Below, in pieces: positions 25,201 through 34,301 of a stretch of 64,000 bases of DNA. The stretch comes from Acinetobacter bereziniae LMG 1003 = CIP 70.12 (GTDB lineage: Bacteria > Pseudomonadota > Gammaproteobacteria > Pseudomonadales > Moraxellaceae): the NCBI RefSeq assembly GCF_000368925.1, contig NZ_KB849756.1, forward strand, positions 2,816,416 to 2,880,415. Reading direction: 5' to 3'. Within the stretch, counting starts at the first letter, position 1. Every line of letters begins with the position of its first letter. The translations under genes and the position numbers were made by a program. The notes beneath the pieces are model-generated. The model was not told the origin of the DNA. It did no database searches and saw only the letters and a list, made by a program, of their open reading frames with translations.

Positions 25201-26781
25201 ATGCGATTTTTATCAGTAAATTCCGATAGTTTCTTGATTGAACTTGCCAGTTTGCAAGAAACTTTGGCGTTATACAGCAAATTGCAAAATTTACACTTGA
25301 AAGGAATCAAAGATTTAATTCCTGCTGCAAAGACGATTTTGGTGTTTTTTGATGAGATCAACACTGACTTCAAAACCTTATTGACTTTAATCGGTAGCTT
25401 AAATATAGATTTAGATATTCAGCGACATTGCCAGCAAGTGATTATTCCCATTCGTTATGATGGTGAAGATTTAGCACAAGTGGCAGAGTTACAGGGCTTA
25501 TCTGTCGCAGATTTGATTCGTAAACATCATCAAAGTACTTGGGATGTCGCATTTATTGGCTTTGCGCCTGGTTTTGCCTATATGAATAGTCCTGACCAGC
25601 CGTTTACGGATATTCCGCGTTTAAAAACGCCTCGTAAAAAAATTCCATCAGGCTCTCTAGGTTTAGCAGGTCAATATTCAGGCATTTATCCGAAGGATAG
25701 CCCTGGCGGTTGGCAATTGATTGGTACAACAACTGAAAAAATGTGGGATTTGGAACGCTCGAATCCTGCACTGTTAAGACCCGGAATGACTGTAAATTTT
25801 GAAGATGTGACACGTCATCCTATTTCTGTAGATGTACCAAAACAGATCACCTCGGTGCAAGACAATTGTTCAAAATTACCTTTATTTAAACTGACTGCAT
25901 CTGGACTGCAAACTTCGATTCAAGATGAAGGTCGCTTTCAACAGACCAGTATTGGTGTTGGGACAGCAGGTGCGATGGATATTGATTCTATGCACAGTGC
26001 CAATCGAATTGTGGGTAATCCAACTGACACACCCGTAATTGAGATTTTAAATGGCGGTTTAAAAGCAAAAATGCAACATTCAGCGGTTATTGCTGTGGCG
26101 GGTGCAATTTCAAATATTCATGTGAAATTTGCAGATGGTCAAAACGCTGATTTTGAGTGTTATCAACCCATCGCATTAGATTGTGGTGATGAGTTTCACA
26201 TACAAACTCCTCGTGCTGGACTACGAAATTATCTTGCAGTTCGTGGTGGTTTCGACATTCAGCCTGTTTTAAATAGCTGTTCTTTTGACAGTTTAGCAAT
26301 TCTTGGTCCACATCCCTTAAAAGTGGGGGATGTGCTTTACCAAGGTCAAGTTGTCCCATCCAATATCACGATCAATGACGTGGCAAAAGCCAATCTCCCT
26401 CAACTTGGCGACACGGTTGAACTGGATATTGTGATGGGACCCCGCACGGATTGGTTCGATCAAGACAGTATTGAGAAACTGTGCAATCAATCCTGGTTAG
26501 TCACCAATGAAAGTAACCGTGTTGGTTTGCGCTTGTTGGGTAAACAACCACTCAACCGTAAAGTGACCCATGAGTTGGAAAGTGAAGGTACCTGTATTGG
26601 CGCTTTACAAATTCCACCAAATGGTCAGCCGGTCTTGTTTATGAACGATCACCCACTTACTGGTGGTTATCCCGTGATTGCCTCGGTTGCTAAACACCAT
26701 TGGAATCTGGTGGCGCAAATACCTGCAGATTGCCATGTCAAGTTTAGAAAAATTGCCGAATTTGTAGAGATAGAGAATTGA
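25201..26781 (+). CDS. Fused 5-oxoprolinase subunits PxpB and PxpC
   Basis: A 526-residue fusion. Residues 1 to about 215 match PxpB (KipI/AHS1 domain): IGFAPGFAYMNSPD, then PRKKIPSGSLGLAGQYSGIYP in part. About 230-520 match PxpC (KipA/AHS2 domain): LTASGLQTSIQDEGRF, then the GTAGAMD segment, VRGGFD and VMGPRTDWFD. These two subunits are separate proteins in Escherichia coli and Bacillus subtilis; fusion also occurs in urea-amidolyase-type proteins. It completes the 5-oxoprolinase complex with PxpA. The stop overlaps the next gene's ribosome-binding region, with one base between the genes. Confidence 0.9.
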   Translation: MRFLSVNSDSFLIELASLQETLALYSKLQNLHLKGIKDLIPAAKTILVFFDEINTDFKTLLTLIGSLNIDLDIQRHCQQVIIPIRYDGEDLAQVAELQGLSVADLIRKHHQSTWDVAFIGFAPGFAYMNSPDQPFTDIPRLKTPRKKIPSGSLGLAGQYSGIYPKDSPGGWQLIGTTTEKMWDLERSNPALLRPGMTVNFEDVTRHPISVDVPKQITSVQDNCSKLPLFKLTASGLQTSIQDEGRFQQTSIGVGTAGAMDIDSMHSANRIVGNPTDTPVIEILNGGLKAKMQHSAVIAVAGAISNIHVKFADGQNADFECYQPIALDCGDEFHIQTPRAGLRNYLAVRGGFDIQPVLNSCSFDSLAILGPHPLKVGDVLYQGQVVPSNITINDVAKANLPQLGDTVELDIVMGPRTDWFDQDSIEKLCNQSWLVTNESNRVGLRLLGKQPLNRKVTHELESEGTCIGALQIPPNGQPVLFMNDHPLTGGYPVIASVAKHHWNLVAQIPADCHVKFRKIAEFVEIEN

Positions 26782-26782
26782 A

Positions 26783-28522
26783 ATGAACAAGCAAAATTAT
26801 GCCAATGAAAAACTATTAATCGCCAACCGTGGCGAAATTGCTGTACGTATTATTCAAGCGTGTCGTGATATGGGTATCACATCTATTGCCATGTATGCAG
26901 ATGATGACATCGGCAGCTTACATGTCGAGCTTGCAGATGAGGCATGGGGTTTAGCGGGAGCAACCGCTAAAGAAACCTATTTAAATATCGATGCCATCAT
27001 TGATGTTGCTAAGAAATCTAAAGCTACGATGGTGCATCCTGGTTATGGTTTTTTATCAGAACGTGCAGAGTTCGCTCAAGCAGTAATTGATGCTGGTTTA
27101 AAATGGGTAGGTCCATCTCCAACTGCGATTCAAAAATTAGGAGATAAAATTGAAGCACGTAAAATCGCAGCTTCAGTCGGCGCACCTCTGGTTCAAGGTA
27201 CACAAGATCCTTTGAATAATGCAGAAGAAGCATTAGCCTTTGCCAAACAGCATGGTTTGCCTATTGCAATTAAAGCTGCTTTCGGTGGCGGTGGTCGTGG
27301 TCTAAAAGTGGTTTGGAAACTTGAAGAAGTGAAAGAGCTCTATGAGTCTGCGGTTCGAGAAGCCAAGGCTGCATTTGGTCGTGGAGAGTGTTTTGTTGAG
27401 CAATATTTAGATAATCCTCGTCATGTAGAAGCACAGGTGATCGCTGATCAGCATGGACATGTGGTGGTGTTGGGGACACGAGATTGTTCTCTACAACGCC
27501 GTAATCAAAAATTGGTCGAAGAATCTCCTGCGCCATTTATCAGTGATGAGATTTATCAAGAAATCCTTAGTTCTGCAAAAAATATTTGTCAGGCAGCACA
27601 ATATGTCGGAGCTGGAACAGTTGAATATTTGTTGAGCCAAAATGGTACATTGTCTTTTCTTGAAGTAAATACGCGTTTGCAAGTCGAACATCCTGTGACT
27701 GAAGAAACAGCACAGGTAGACTTGGTGGTTGAACAAATCCGAGTTGCATTAGGTGAAGAACTGTCTATTCAAGATACACCAAAGGCACTTGGGCATGCTA
27801 TTGAGTTCCGGATTAATGCGGAAGACCCAAGTCGTGGCTTTATTCCTGCATTTGGCACATTGAGTCTATTTGAAGCACCTTTTGGTCATGGTGTACGTGT
27901 TGATACAGGGGTGCGTACAGGCTCGTTAGTTTCAAGCCACTTTGATTCTTTGATGGCGAAGCTCATTGTGACAGGCTCAACCCGTGAGATCGCAATTGCA
28001 CGTGCAAAACGTGCATTAAAGCAATTTAAAATCGAAGGTGTTGCATCAGTACTAGATTTTCATCGTGCTGTATTGAATGAACCTGATTTTACTGAAGAAT
28101 TTAAAGTCCATACTCGGTGGATTGAAAATGACTTTAAGCAGGTATTAAAACCGACGCAGCGAAGTATTCCTCAACATCAGCAAGCGATGACATTGAGCTA
28201 TATCGAAATTGATGGGAAATTACACCGTTTGGGACTGCCTGCGGGGCTGTTTGCCCAAAATATTATGCCAACGAGTCAACATGTAGATCAAAAAACATCC
28301 TTTGAGACTCTACCTGAGCATTTGCTTGCACCCATTAATGGCGCAATCGTGGCATGGAAAGTTCAAACAGGCGAGCACGTCACTGAAGGGCAAGTGGTGG
28401 CGATTATGGAAGCCATGAAAATGGAAGTTCAAGTGCTCGCACACCAAAGTGGTCAAATACAAATATCGGCAAACGTGGGGATAACTTGTCAGGCTGATCA
28501 TGTGATTGCCAGTATTCAATAG
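26783..28522 (+). CDS. Biotin carboxylase fused to a biotin carboxyl carrier domain
   Basis: A 579-residue protein. The biotin-carboxylase N-domain starts LLIANRGEIAVRIIQACRD in part. The ATP-grasp region carries AAFGGGGRGLKVV and the catalytic EVNTRLQVEHPVTE. The C-terminal BCCP domain holds the biotinylated Lys546 in EAMKMEV. Such alpha subunits belong to acetyl/propionyl/methylcrotonyl-CoA carboxylases or, in pxp clusters, may act with PxpB/C-like domains in an allophanate/urea-amidolyase-like arrangement. No carboxyltransferase beta subunit follows, so the acceptor is unclear. The ATG lies one base past the previous stop, showing translational coupling. Confidence 0.88.
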   Translation: MNKQNYANEKLLIANRGEIAVRIIQACRDMGITSIAMYADDDIGSLHVELADEAWGLAGATAKETYLNIDAIIDVAKKSKATMVHPGYGFLSERAEFAQAVIDAGLKWVGPSPTAIQKLGDKIEARKIAASVGAPLVQGTQDPLNNAEEALAFAKQHGLPIAIKAAFGGGGRGLKVVWKLEEVKELYESAVREAKAAFGRGECFVEQYLDNPRHVEAQVIADQHGHVVVLGTRDCSLQRRNQKLVEESPAPFISDEIYQEILSSAKNICQAAQYVGAGTVEYLLSQNGTLSFLEVNTRLQVEHPVTEETAQVDLVVEQIRVALGEELSIQDTPKALGHAIEFRINAEDPSRGFIPAFGTLSLFEAPFGHGVRVDTGVRTGSLVSSHFDSLMAKLIVTGSTREIAIARAKRALKQFKIEGVASVLDFHRAVLNEPDFTEEFKVHTRWIENDFKQVLKPTQRSIPQHQQAMTLSYIEIDGKLHRLGLPAGLFAQNIMPTSQHVDQKTSFETLPEHLLAPINGAIVAWKVQTGEHVTEGQVVAIMEAMKMEVQVLAHQSGQIQISANVGITCQADHVIASIQ

Positions 28523-28552
28523 TCTTTAGGTATGTGCAATTTAACCTGAGCG

Positions 28553-28589
28553 TAAAAATTGGAAATTTATAGTTAAATTTCCAATTTTA
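28553..28589 (+). terminator. Terminator of the 5-oxoproline operon
   Basis: TAAAAATTGGAAATTT pairs with AAATTTCCAATTTTA around a short loop, 30 bases past the last stop, and a TTTG run follows. The stem is long but AT-rich. Confidence 0.65.
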
Positions 28590-28651
28590 TTTGACCTTTT
28601 ACTGAAAGCCCGCTGTAATGCACGCCACTGTTTAATTGCAAACTTTTGACC

Positions 28652-29689
28652 ATGCCGGATACAGTTGTTCTTTTTGACCTTGAAAATAATATGCCTACAG
28701 CACCAATGCTGGGTAAAATGGTTGAGCATTACGCTACATTATATCTTTTTAATTGTACTGGGCATTTTCATTATTCACTGAATGATCTCACAGCGCTTTC
28801 CAGTTGGATCAACAGTGGTCAAGTGGTGATTTTAGACGTTCCTCAAGCGGCTCAAAAAGAATATGAGTATGCCGTGATTGCAGGGCAATTATTGGCACTC
28901 TTAACACCAGATACACAGATCGAAATTATTTCTGCCACATCCACTTGTACGGTGTTGTTGGATATTATCCGTAATGTACATCTCGATTGCCGTCTTGTTC
29001 AAATTGATCCGACTGGTCAATGCCCAAGTCAAAAACGACAGCTTCCAAGTCTTGAAACAATTCAAAATAAACCGTATTTACAAATGGTTAAAAAGTATTG
29101 TGATGCTTTAGCAAAGATGACAGGAAAGCCGAATACAATTGAAAAATTACGCAACTCTGTTGCCAATACATTGCAAATTGTGCCAGAAAAAGCACAGCAT
29201 CTTGTAGGAATGCTGATTAATTTAAGAATTGTGAAATGCCTTGATGAACAAATTTCTTATCGGAAAAAGGTCTTAAAACAGTGGATCAGTCTCGATATAG
29301 AAAATTCAAATTCTCATGACCAAGCTGATCAACAGCTGGACAAACAATCGCATATTAAATTACATAAAATTGAGCAAATTTTAGAAAGCTTACATGCGCA
29401 TCCGCAACAGGTCATCCAAGAAATAGATGATCAGGAATCTCTTGAAGCGGTACAACAGGTGCTGTTTAAAAACTTTGAGCAGATTGATCCTGTTCAAATT
29501 GAAGTGATTCATAAACTGAATGATTTAAAAACATCGAAACCCAAAGATATTTATGCATTGCGCGATCTATTGGAAAAAATGTTCCCTAAATCTGATGTTC
29601 GTTTATTGCTTAAAGAGTTGATTGAAAAAGGCTATATTTATTGGAATGGGCATGAAGTGGTCTACAGTCATGAAATGTATTTGAATTAA
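28652..29689 (+). CDS. Unidentified protein with a PIN/NYN-like N-terminal domain
   Basis: A 345-residue protein. The start VVLFDLENNMPTAPML and a later segment EYEYAVIAGQLLALLTPDTQ (in part) follow the pattern of NYN/PIN-like nuclease domains (Asp and Glu in DLEN, then an acidic helix and an IISATS strand). Some metal ligands look replaced, so activity is doubtful. Residues about 130-200 look like a small helical domain (NTIEKLRNSVANTLQIVP). The C-terminal half is helical and Gln/Glu-rich. The frame opens at a TTG (28646), but ATG at 28652 is the likely start. No partner gene is evident. I do not assign a function. Confidence 0.6.
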   Translation: MPDTVVLFDLENNMPTAPMLGKMVEHYATLYLFNCTGHFHYSLNDLTALSSWINSGQVVILDVPQAAQKEYEYAVIAGQLLALLTPDTQIEIISATSTCTVLLDIIRNVHLDCRLVQIDPTGQCPSQKRQLPSLETIQNKPYLQMVKKYCDALAKMTGKPNTIEKLRNSVANTLQIVPEKAQHLVGMLINLRIVKCLDEQISYRKKVLKQWISLDIENSNSHDQADQQLDKQSHIKLHKIEQILESLHAHPQQVIQEIDDQESLEAVQQVLFKNFEQIDPVQIEVIHKLNDLKTSKPKDIYALRDLLEKMFPKSDVRLLLKELIEKGYIYWNGHEVVYSHEMYLN

Positions 29690-29762
29690 TGCTGTTCAAG
29701 TAGATGAGAGAAACACTTCAAGATATCTCTGATCTACTTTCAGATTTTTTGATTTAAATGCT

Positions 29763-30509
29763 TTACAAGTTGGCAACACCACCATCTATCAATAGTTCTG
29801 TTCCAACAACAAAACGAGACTCATCAGAAGCAAGATAAATAAAGGCGTTGGCAATTTCTGTTGCTGTGGCAAGTCTTTGTAGTGGGACTAAATTTTCAAT
29901 ACTGGTTTTGAGCTGTTCAACTTCAGCAGGGCTGTCTGCGACTTTATTCAGTGCAGGTGTAAATGTCGGTCCAGGAGAAAGCAGATTAAAGCGTATTTTA
30001 TGATTTAACAGTTCCCTTGAAAGTGTTTTGACCAAGGAGCGTAAGGCGATCTTTGAAGCAGCATACACACTGCTTTTTTCTAATGCGATATGAATGCTGG
30101 TTGAACCACATAAAATTACTGAACTGTTTGGATTAATCATGGGAAGAAGGCTTTGAATCAAAAAGAAAGGACCTTTTAGATTGGTATTTAACACCTCATC
30201 AAATTGTTCAACGCTCCATTGCCCAAAACGTTGATGGTTCACATTGCCTGCATTGATATAAATCACATCAAAGATAAAGGATAATTGCTGTAATTTTTTG
30301 AGAAAATCATGCTGTGAATTTAAGTCAGCATGGTCACATGTAAAACCGAAACTTTGCGATCCTAATTGCTGTTGAACTTGTGCAATTTGATTGATATTCC
30401 GTCCAGTAAAGACTACTCGTGCACCTTCTTCAATGGCTCGTTGTGCGGCAGCAAAGCCAATTCCACTGGTTGCACCTGTGATTAAAACAGTCTTGTCTTT
30501 TAATCTCAT
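29763..30509 (-). CDS. Short-chain dehydrogenase/reductase (SDR)
   Basis: A 248-residue NAD(P)-dependent oxidoreductase. The cofactor motif TGATSGIG covers residues 11-18. The NAG motif (INAGN) is near residue 86. The catalytic tetrad includes a serine in CGSTS, Tyr148 and Lys152 in YAASK. It is divergent from an HxlR-type regulator with tandem palindromes in the shared control region, so it is probably regulated by it. HxlR/SDR pairs often respond to quinones or aldehydes; the substrate is unknown here. Confidence 0.9.
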   Translation of the reverse strand: MRLKDKTVLITGATSGIGFAAAQRAIEEGARVVFTGRNINQIAQVQQQLGSQSFGFTCDHADLNSQHDFLKKLQQLSFIFDVIYINAGNVNHQRFGQWSVEQFDEVLNTNLKGPFFLIQSLLPMINPNSSVILCGSTSIHIALEKSSVYAASKIALRSLVKTLSRELLNHKIRFNLLSPGPTFTPALNKVADSPAEVEQLKTSIENLVPLQRLATATEIANAFIYLASDESRFVVGTELLIDGGVANL

Positions 30510-30565
30510 TTTTTCACTATAATGTCATTAAGAAACACGTATATTGTGAAAATTTATGCGCAGAT

Positions 30566-30587
30566 GTAAGAACTTACCAAATGGTAA
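30566..30587. promoter_or_regulatory. Overlapping palindromes, candidate HxlR operator
   Basis: GTAAG-AA-CTTAC (30566-30577) overlaps TTACCA-AA-TGGTAA (30574-30587). Both lie midway between the divergent SDR and HxlR-type genes, the expected place for an autoregulatory operator. Confidence 0.5.
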
Positions 30588-30658
30588 CTAAGTCGCTGTT
30601 GGGTTTGAAATAGGCTGAAATCAGCTTTTATAAATTGTAGCTTTATGTAAGGTGAAAA

Positions 30659-30997
30659 ATGACAACTGTGCAATATGAGCAAAACTGTTCAATTATGCGA
30701 TTCGTTGCGATATTTTCAGGCAAATGGGTCTTGCCGATTGTTTATCATCTTATACAAGCTCAACATCCTGTGCGATTTAATCAATTACAAAAGGCTTTAG
30801 CACCGATTCCTCAAAAGGAACTTTCAAAACAGTTAAAGCTTTTAGAAGAATGCCAACTGATCTCCAAACAGATTTATCCAGAAGTACCTCCACGTGTAGA
30901 ATATCAAATTACTGCATTGGGAAAATCTTTGGAAAGTTCGATTCGCTCATTGGGTGATTGGATGACGTTTTACGAAAAAAATAGAGATGAAAAATAA
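30659..30997 (+). CDS. HxlR-family transcriptional regulator
   Basis: A 112-residue winged helix-turn-helix protein with the family pattern: FSGKWVLPIVYHLIQAQHPVRF in two pieces, then AL..IPQKELSKQLKLLEECQLI and a beta-wing (VPPRVEYQITALGKSLE). One cysteine near the N-terminus (Cys10 in EQNCSIMRF) is at the position used for thiol sensing in some members. It is divergent from the SDR gene and likely represses it and itself. Confidence 0.9.
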   Translation: MTTVQYEQNCSIMRFVAIFSGKWVLPIVYHLIQAQHPVRFNQLQKALAPIPQKELSKQLKLLEECQLISKQIYPEVPPRVEYQITALGKSLESSIRSLGDWMTFYEKNRDEK

Positions 30998-31014
30998 GAC
31001 ATTAAACTGACTTT

Positions 31015-31045
31015 AAAATTACAGATTCGTTGTAATTTTAATTTT
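31015..31045 (+). terminator. Weak terminator after the HxlR-type gene
   Basis: AAAATTACA pairs with TGTAATTTT around a seven-base loop, with a T-rich tail. The stem has few GC pairs. Confidence 0.5.
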
Positions 31046-31103
31046 AAACTTGCGTTTTATATTCAGCTTATGCAACTCTAATATAGGAATTTAAAGGTGA
31101 ACT

Positions 31104-31553
31104 ATGGAACACACTGGTCTTTGGGTTGCGCTCGTAATCGTTGTTTTTGTATTGGGCTCAATTTTTGGCTTACGCGTAAGCCCAAGAGAAAAGGCATTAG
31201 GTTTAATGCGTGAAAAAGCCCGAAAGATGGGTTTACATCCGCGTTTGGTGGCTGCGCCAGAATGGACTAAAATCCCAATGGCAACAGAATCTCGTGCAAG
31301 TATGGTGGCTTATTATAGTGTACTTATTCCTGATGCACGTTTAGCGCTGATGCGTGCATGTGTCGAAGATGAAAAGCTTCACGTGATTCAAGGTGATGCG
31401 AAATTTAAAGATTTTCCCATTGCATTAAAGGGGATTTATGCTATTGATATGCAGGCAAATTGTGTAGGGCTATATTGGGATGAAGAATCTGACCTAAGAG
31501 CAACACAACTTGATGATATGAAAGCATATTTACTCAAATTGGCTGAAATTTAA
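31104..31553 (+). CDS. Small membrane-anchored protein of unknown function
   Basis: A 149-residue protein with one N-terminal membrane helix (about 7-24, LWVALVIVVFVLGSIFGL) and a basic cytoplasmic-type segment SPREKALGLMREKARKMGL, giving a single-pass anchor. The rest is a compact soluble domain with conserved-looking aromatic strands (VAYYSVLIPD, VGLYWDEESDL). Twenty-six bases separate it from topA, so cotranscription with topA is likely. No family is recognised; it looks like a conserved Acinetobacter/Pseudomonas-type hypothetical. Confidence 0.7.
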   Translation: MEHTGLWVALVIVVFVLGSIFGLRVSPREKALGLMREKARKMGLHPRLVAAPEWTKIPMATESRASMVAYYSVLIPDARLALMRACVEDEKLHVIQGDAKFKDFPIALKGIYAIDMQANCVGLYWDEESDLRATQLDDMKAYLLKLAEI

Positions 31554-31579
31554 CTTAATAATAGGAACAGTGGTTTATT

Positions 31580-34222
31580 ATGGCGAACGCTCCTCGGTCC
31601 ACATCCAAAAGCACTACAGCAAAATCTCCTGATGCTGGAAAAAAGCGTGCATTAGTGATTGTGGAGTCGCCTGCAAAAGCGAAAACGATTAATAAATATT
31701 TAGGCTCAAATTACATTGTAAAGTCATCCGTAGGTCATGTCCGTGATTTACCTACAGGCGGCTCAAGTAAAACAGCAGAAAAAAAGCCAGCAACACGCAC
31801 CAAGTTGACGGAAGATCAGAAGGCTGAAAAGGCACAATCCGCACTCGTCAATCGTATGGGTGTTGATCCAGAACATGGTTGGAAAGCTAAGTATGAAGTC
31901 CTTCCCGGCAAAGAGAATGTTGTTGCCGAACTCAAAAAGCTTGCCAAAGATGCAGATGAAATCTATCTCGCAACGGATTTGGATAGAGAAGGGGAAGCAA
32001 TTGCTTGGCATTTGAGAGAAGTCATTGGTGGGGATGATAGCCGTTACCATCGTGTGGTTTTCAATGAAATTACCAAAAATGCCATCCAAGAAGCATTTAA
32101 ACAGCCGACACGTCTAGATTTAAACCGAGTCAATGCGCAACAAGCTCGTCGTTTTCTAGACCGAGTTGTTGGCTTTATGGTTTCACCATTGTTATGGGAA
32201 AAAATTGCACGTGGTTTATCTGCGGGTCGTGTGCAATCTGTAGCTGTGAAATTGGTGGTGGAACGTGAACGTGAAATTCGTGCCTTTATTCCTGAAGAAT
32301 ATTGGCAAGTTTTTGCAGACACTAAATCTCAAAAAGATGAGATTCGCCTAGAAGCAGTGAAGCAAGCTGGTAAGACATTAAAATTACAGAATAAAGCACA
32401 AACTGATGCTTTGTTGAAAATTTTAAAAGATGCTGAATATAAAGTTGCCACTCGTGAAGATAAACCGACTAAGGTTAATCCAAGTGCGCCATATATCACT
32501 TCAACGCTACAACAAGCGGCAAGTACACGTTTAGGTTTCTCAGTAAAGAAAACCATGATGCTTGCACAACGTTTATATGAAGCTGGTTTTATTACCTATA
32601 TGCGTACTGACTCAACATTTTTAAGTGATGATGCAGTCAGTATGGTGCGGCAGCACATTGAAACAGAGTTTGGTTCGAAATATTTACCTGCAAAAGCCAA
32701 TCGCTATGGCAACAAGGCAAATGCACAAGAAGCCCATGAAGCAATTCGTCCTTCAAACGTTGGATTAAAAGGCGACAGCTTGGCTGGCGTTGAGCGTGAT
32801 GCACAACGTTTATATGATTTAATTTGGCGTCAATTTGTAGCTTGTCAAATGACACCTGCAGAGTATTTATCTTCAACAATTTTAGTGGATGCCAATGGCG
32901 TAGAGCTCAAAGCCAAAGGTCGTACTCTAGTTTTTGATGGTTTTACCAAAGTTCGTGGTCAAAACAAATCTGATGATGATGTTCTATTACCAGCAGTTAA
33001 AGTGGGTGAAATTTTAAAACTTGAGAAACTTGATCCTTCTCAACATTTCACTAAACCACCTGCACGTTTTACTGAAGCATCATTGGTCAAAGAATTGGAA
33101 AAACGTGGTATCGGTCGACCATCGACATATGCTGCGATTATTTCGACGATTCAAGATCGAGGCTATGTCAAGTTAGACAACCGCCGTCTTTTCGCTGAGA
33201 AGATGGGTGAAATTGTCACAGACCGTTTGGATGAGAACTTTAACAATCTAATGAATTACGCTTTTACAGCGGATTTAGAAGGTCAGTTGGATAAAGTTGC
33301 AGATGGTGAACGTAATTGGAAAGAGCTTCTTGATAGTTTCTATGGCGATTTTAAAAAGCGTTTAACCACAGCTCAAGGTGAGAATGGCATGCGCCGTAAC
33401 TTACCTGTCGAAGTTGAGGATGTTCATTGTAAAGAATGCGAACGCCCAATGCAGATTCGTACAGGGACGACAGGTGTCTTTCTGGGGTGTTCAGGTTACA
33501 ACTTACCTCCAAAAGAACGTTGTAAGGGCACGTTGAACCTAACGCCTGTCGAATCACTGGCAGCACTTTCCGATGATGATGGTGCTGAAACTGCCGATTT
33601 GATGTCGAAAAAACGCTGTCCAATTTGTGGTACTGCAATGGACAGCTATGTCATTGATGGTGGTCGAAAACTGCATATCTGTGGAAACAATCCAGACTGT
33701 GATGGTTATGAACTTGAAGAAGGTGAGTTCAAAATCAAGGGCTATGATGGTCCAACCATTCCTTGTGACAAGTGTGATGGTGAAATGCAGTTAAAAAATG
33801 GTCGGTTTGGTCCTTATTTTGCCTGTATGAGCTGTGATAATACCCGTAAAGTATTGAAGAATGGTCAACCTGCGCCACCACGTGTAGATCCAATCAAAAT
33901 GGAACATTTACGTTCAACCAAACATGATGACTTCTTTGTTCTTCGTGATGGTGCTGCGGGTCTATTCTTGGCTGCAAGTAAGTTCCCGAAAGTACGTGAA
34001 ACACGTGCACCTAAGGTTGCTGAATTGCGTTCTGTTGCAGATCAACTCGATCCAAAATATCAATTTATTTTGCAAGCACCTGATCAAGACCCAGATGGAA
34101 ATCCGACATTGGTGAAATTCAGTCGTAAGAATCAAGCACAGTATATTGGTTCGGAAACACCTGAAGGTAAACAAACCAAGTGGTCCTTGGTTTACCAAGA
34201 TGGAAAATGGGTTGAAGCCTAA
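31580..34222 (+). CDS. topA: DNA topoisomerase I
   Basis: Relaxes negative supercoils as a type IA enzyme. The 880-residue protein has an unusual Ser/Thr/Ala/Lys-rich leader (residues 1-22), then the Toprim domain (VIVESPAKAKTI, YLATDLDREGEAIAWH). The nucleophile is Tyr340 in FITYMRTDST, and the core continues with RGIGRPSTYA. The C-terminus has zinc-ribbon repeats (CKECERPM, CPICGTAM, CDKCDGEM) followed by two more DNA-binding domains. The length is normal for gammaproteobacteria. It has its own terminator. Confidence 0.97.
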   Translation: MANAPRSTSKSTTAKSPDAGKKRALVIVESPAKAKTINKYLGSNYIVKSSVGHVRDLPTGGSSKTAEKKPATRTKLTEDQKAEKAQSALVNRMGVDPEHGWKAKYEVLPGKENVVAELKKLAKDADEIYLATDLDREGEAIAWHLREVIGGDDSRYHRVVFNEITKNAIQEAFKQPTRLDLNRVNAQQARRFLDRVVGFMVSPLLWEKIARGLSAGRVQSVAVKLVVEREREIRAFIPEEYWQVFADTKSQKDEIRLEAVKQAGKTLKLQNKAQTDALLKILKDAEYKVATREDKPTKVNPSAPYITSTLQQAASTRLGFSVKKTMMLAQRLYEAGFITYMRTDSTFLSDDAVSMVRQHIETEFGSKYLPAKANRYGNKANAQEAHEAIRPSNVGLKGDSLAGVERDAQRLYDLIWRQFVACQMTPAEYLSSTILVDANGVELKAKGRTLVFDGFTKVRGQNKSDDDVLLPAVKVGEILKLEKLDPSQHFTKPPARFTEASLVKELEKRGIGRPSTYAAIISTIQDRGYVKLDNRRLFAEKMGEIVTDRLDENFNNLMNYAFTADLEGQLDKVADGERNWKELLDSFYGDFKKRLTTAQGENGMRRNLPVEVEDVHCKECERPMQIRTGTTGVFLGCSGYNLPPKERCKGTLNLTPVESLAALSDDDGAETADLMSKKRCPICGTAMDSYVIDGGRKLHICGNNPDCDGYELEEGEFKIKGYDGPTIPCDKCDGEMQLKNGRFGPYFACMSCDNTRKVLKNGQPAPPRVDPIKMEHLRSTKHDDFFVLRDGAAGLFLAASKFPKVRETRAPKVAELRSVADQLDPKYQFILQAPDQDPDGNPTLVKFSRKNQAQYIGSETPEGKQTKWSLVYQDGKWVEA

Positions 34223-34237
34223 GTTTTAATTACTCAT

Positions 34238-34268
34238 AAAAATGCTCACAAAAGTGGGCATTTTTTAT
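34238..34268 (+). terminator. Terminator of topA
   Basis: AAAAATGCTCAC pairs with GTGGGCATTTTT (one G-T pair) around AAAA, followed by a T-run. Confidence 0.8.
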
Positions 34269-34301
34269 ATCAATTATTATGGGAAGCGGTATGATAAATG
34301 A

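Noticed and set aside
28646..28651. Upstream TTG starts for the PIN-like gene and for several others
   Set aside because: Internal ATG codons give more typical N-termini and, in most cases, better ribosome-binding sites.
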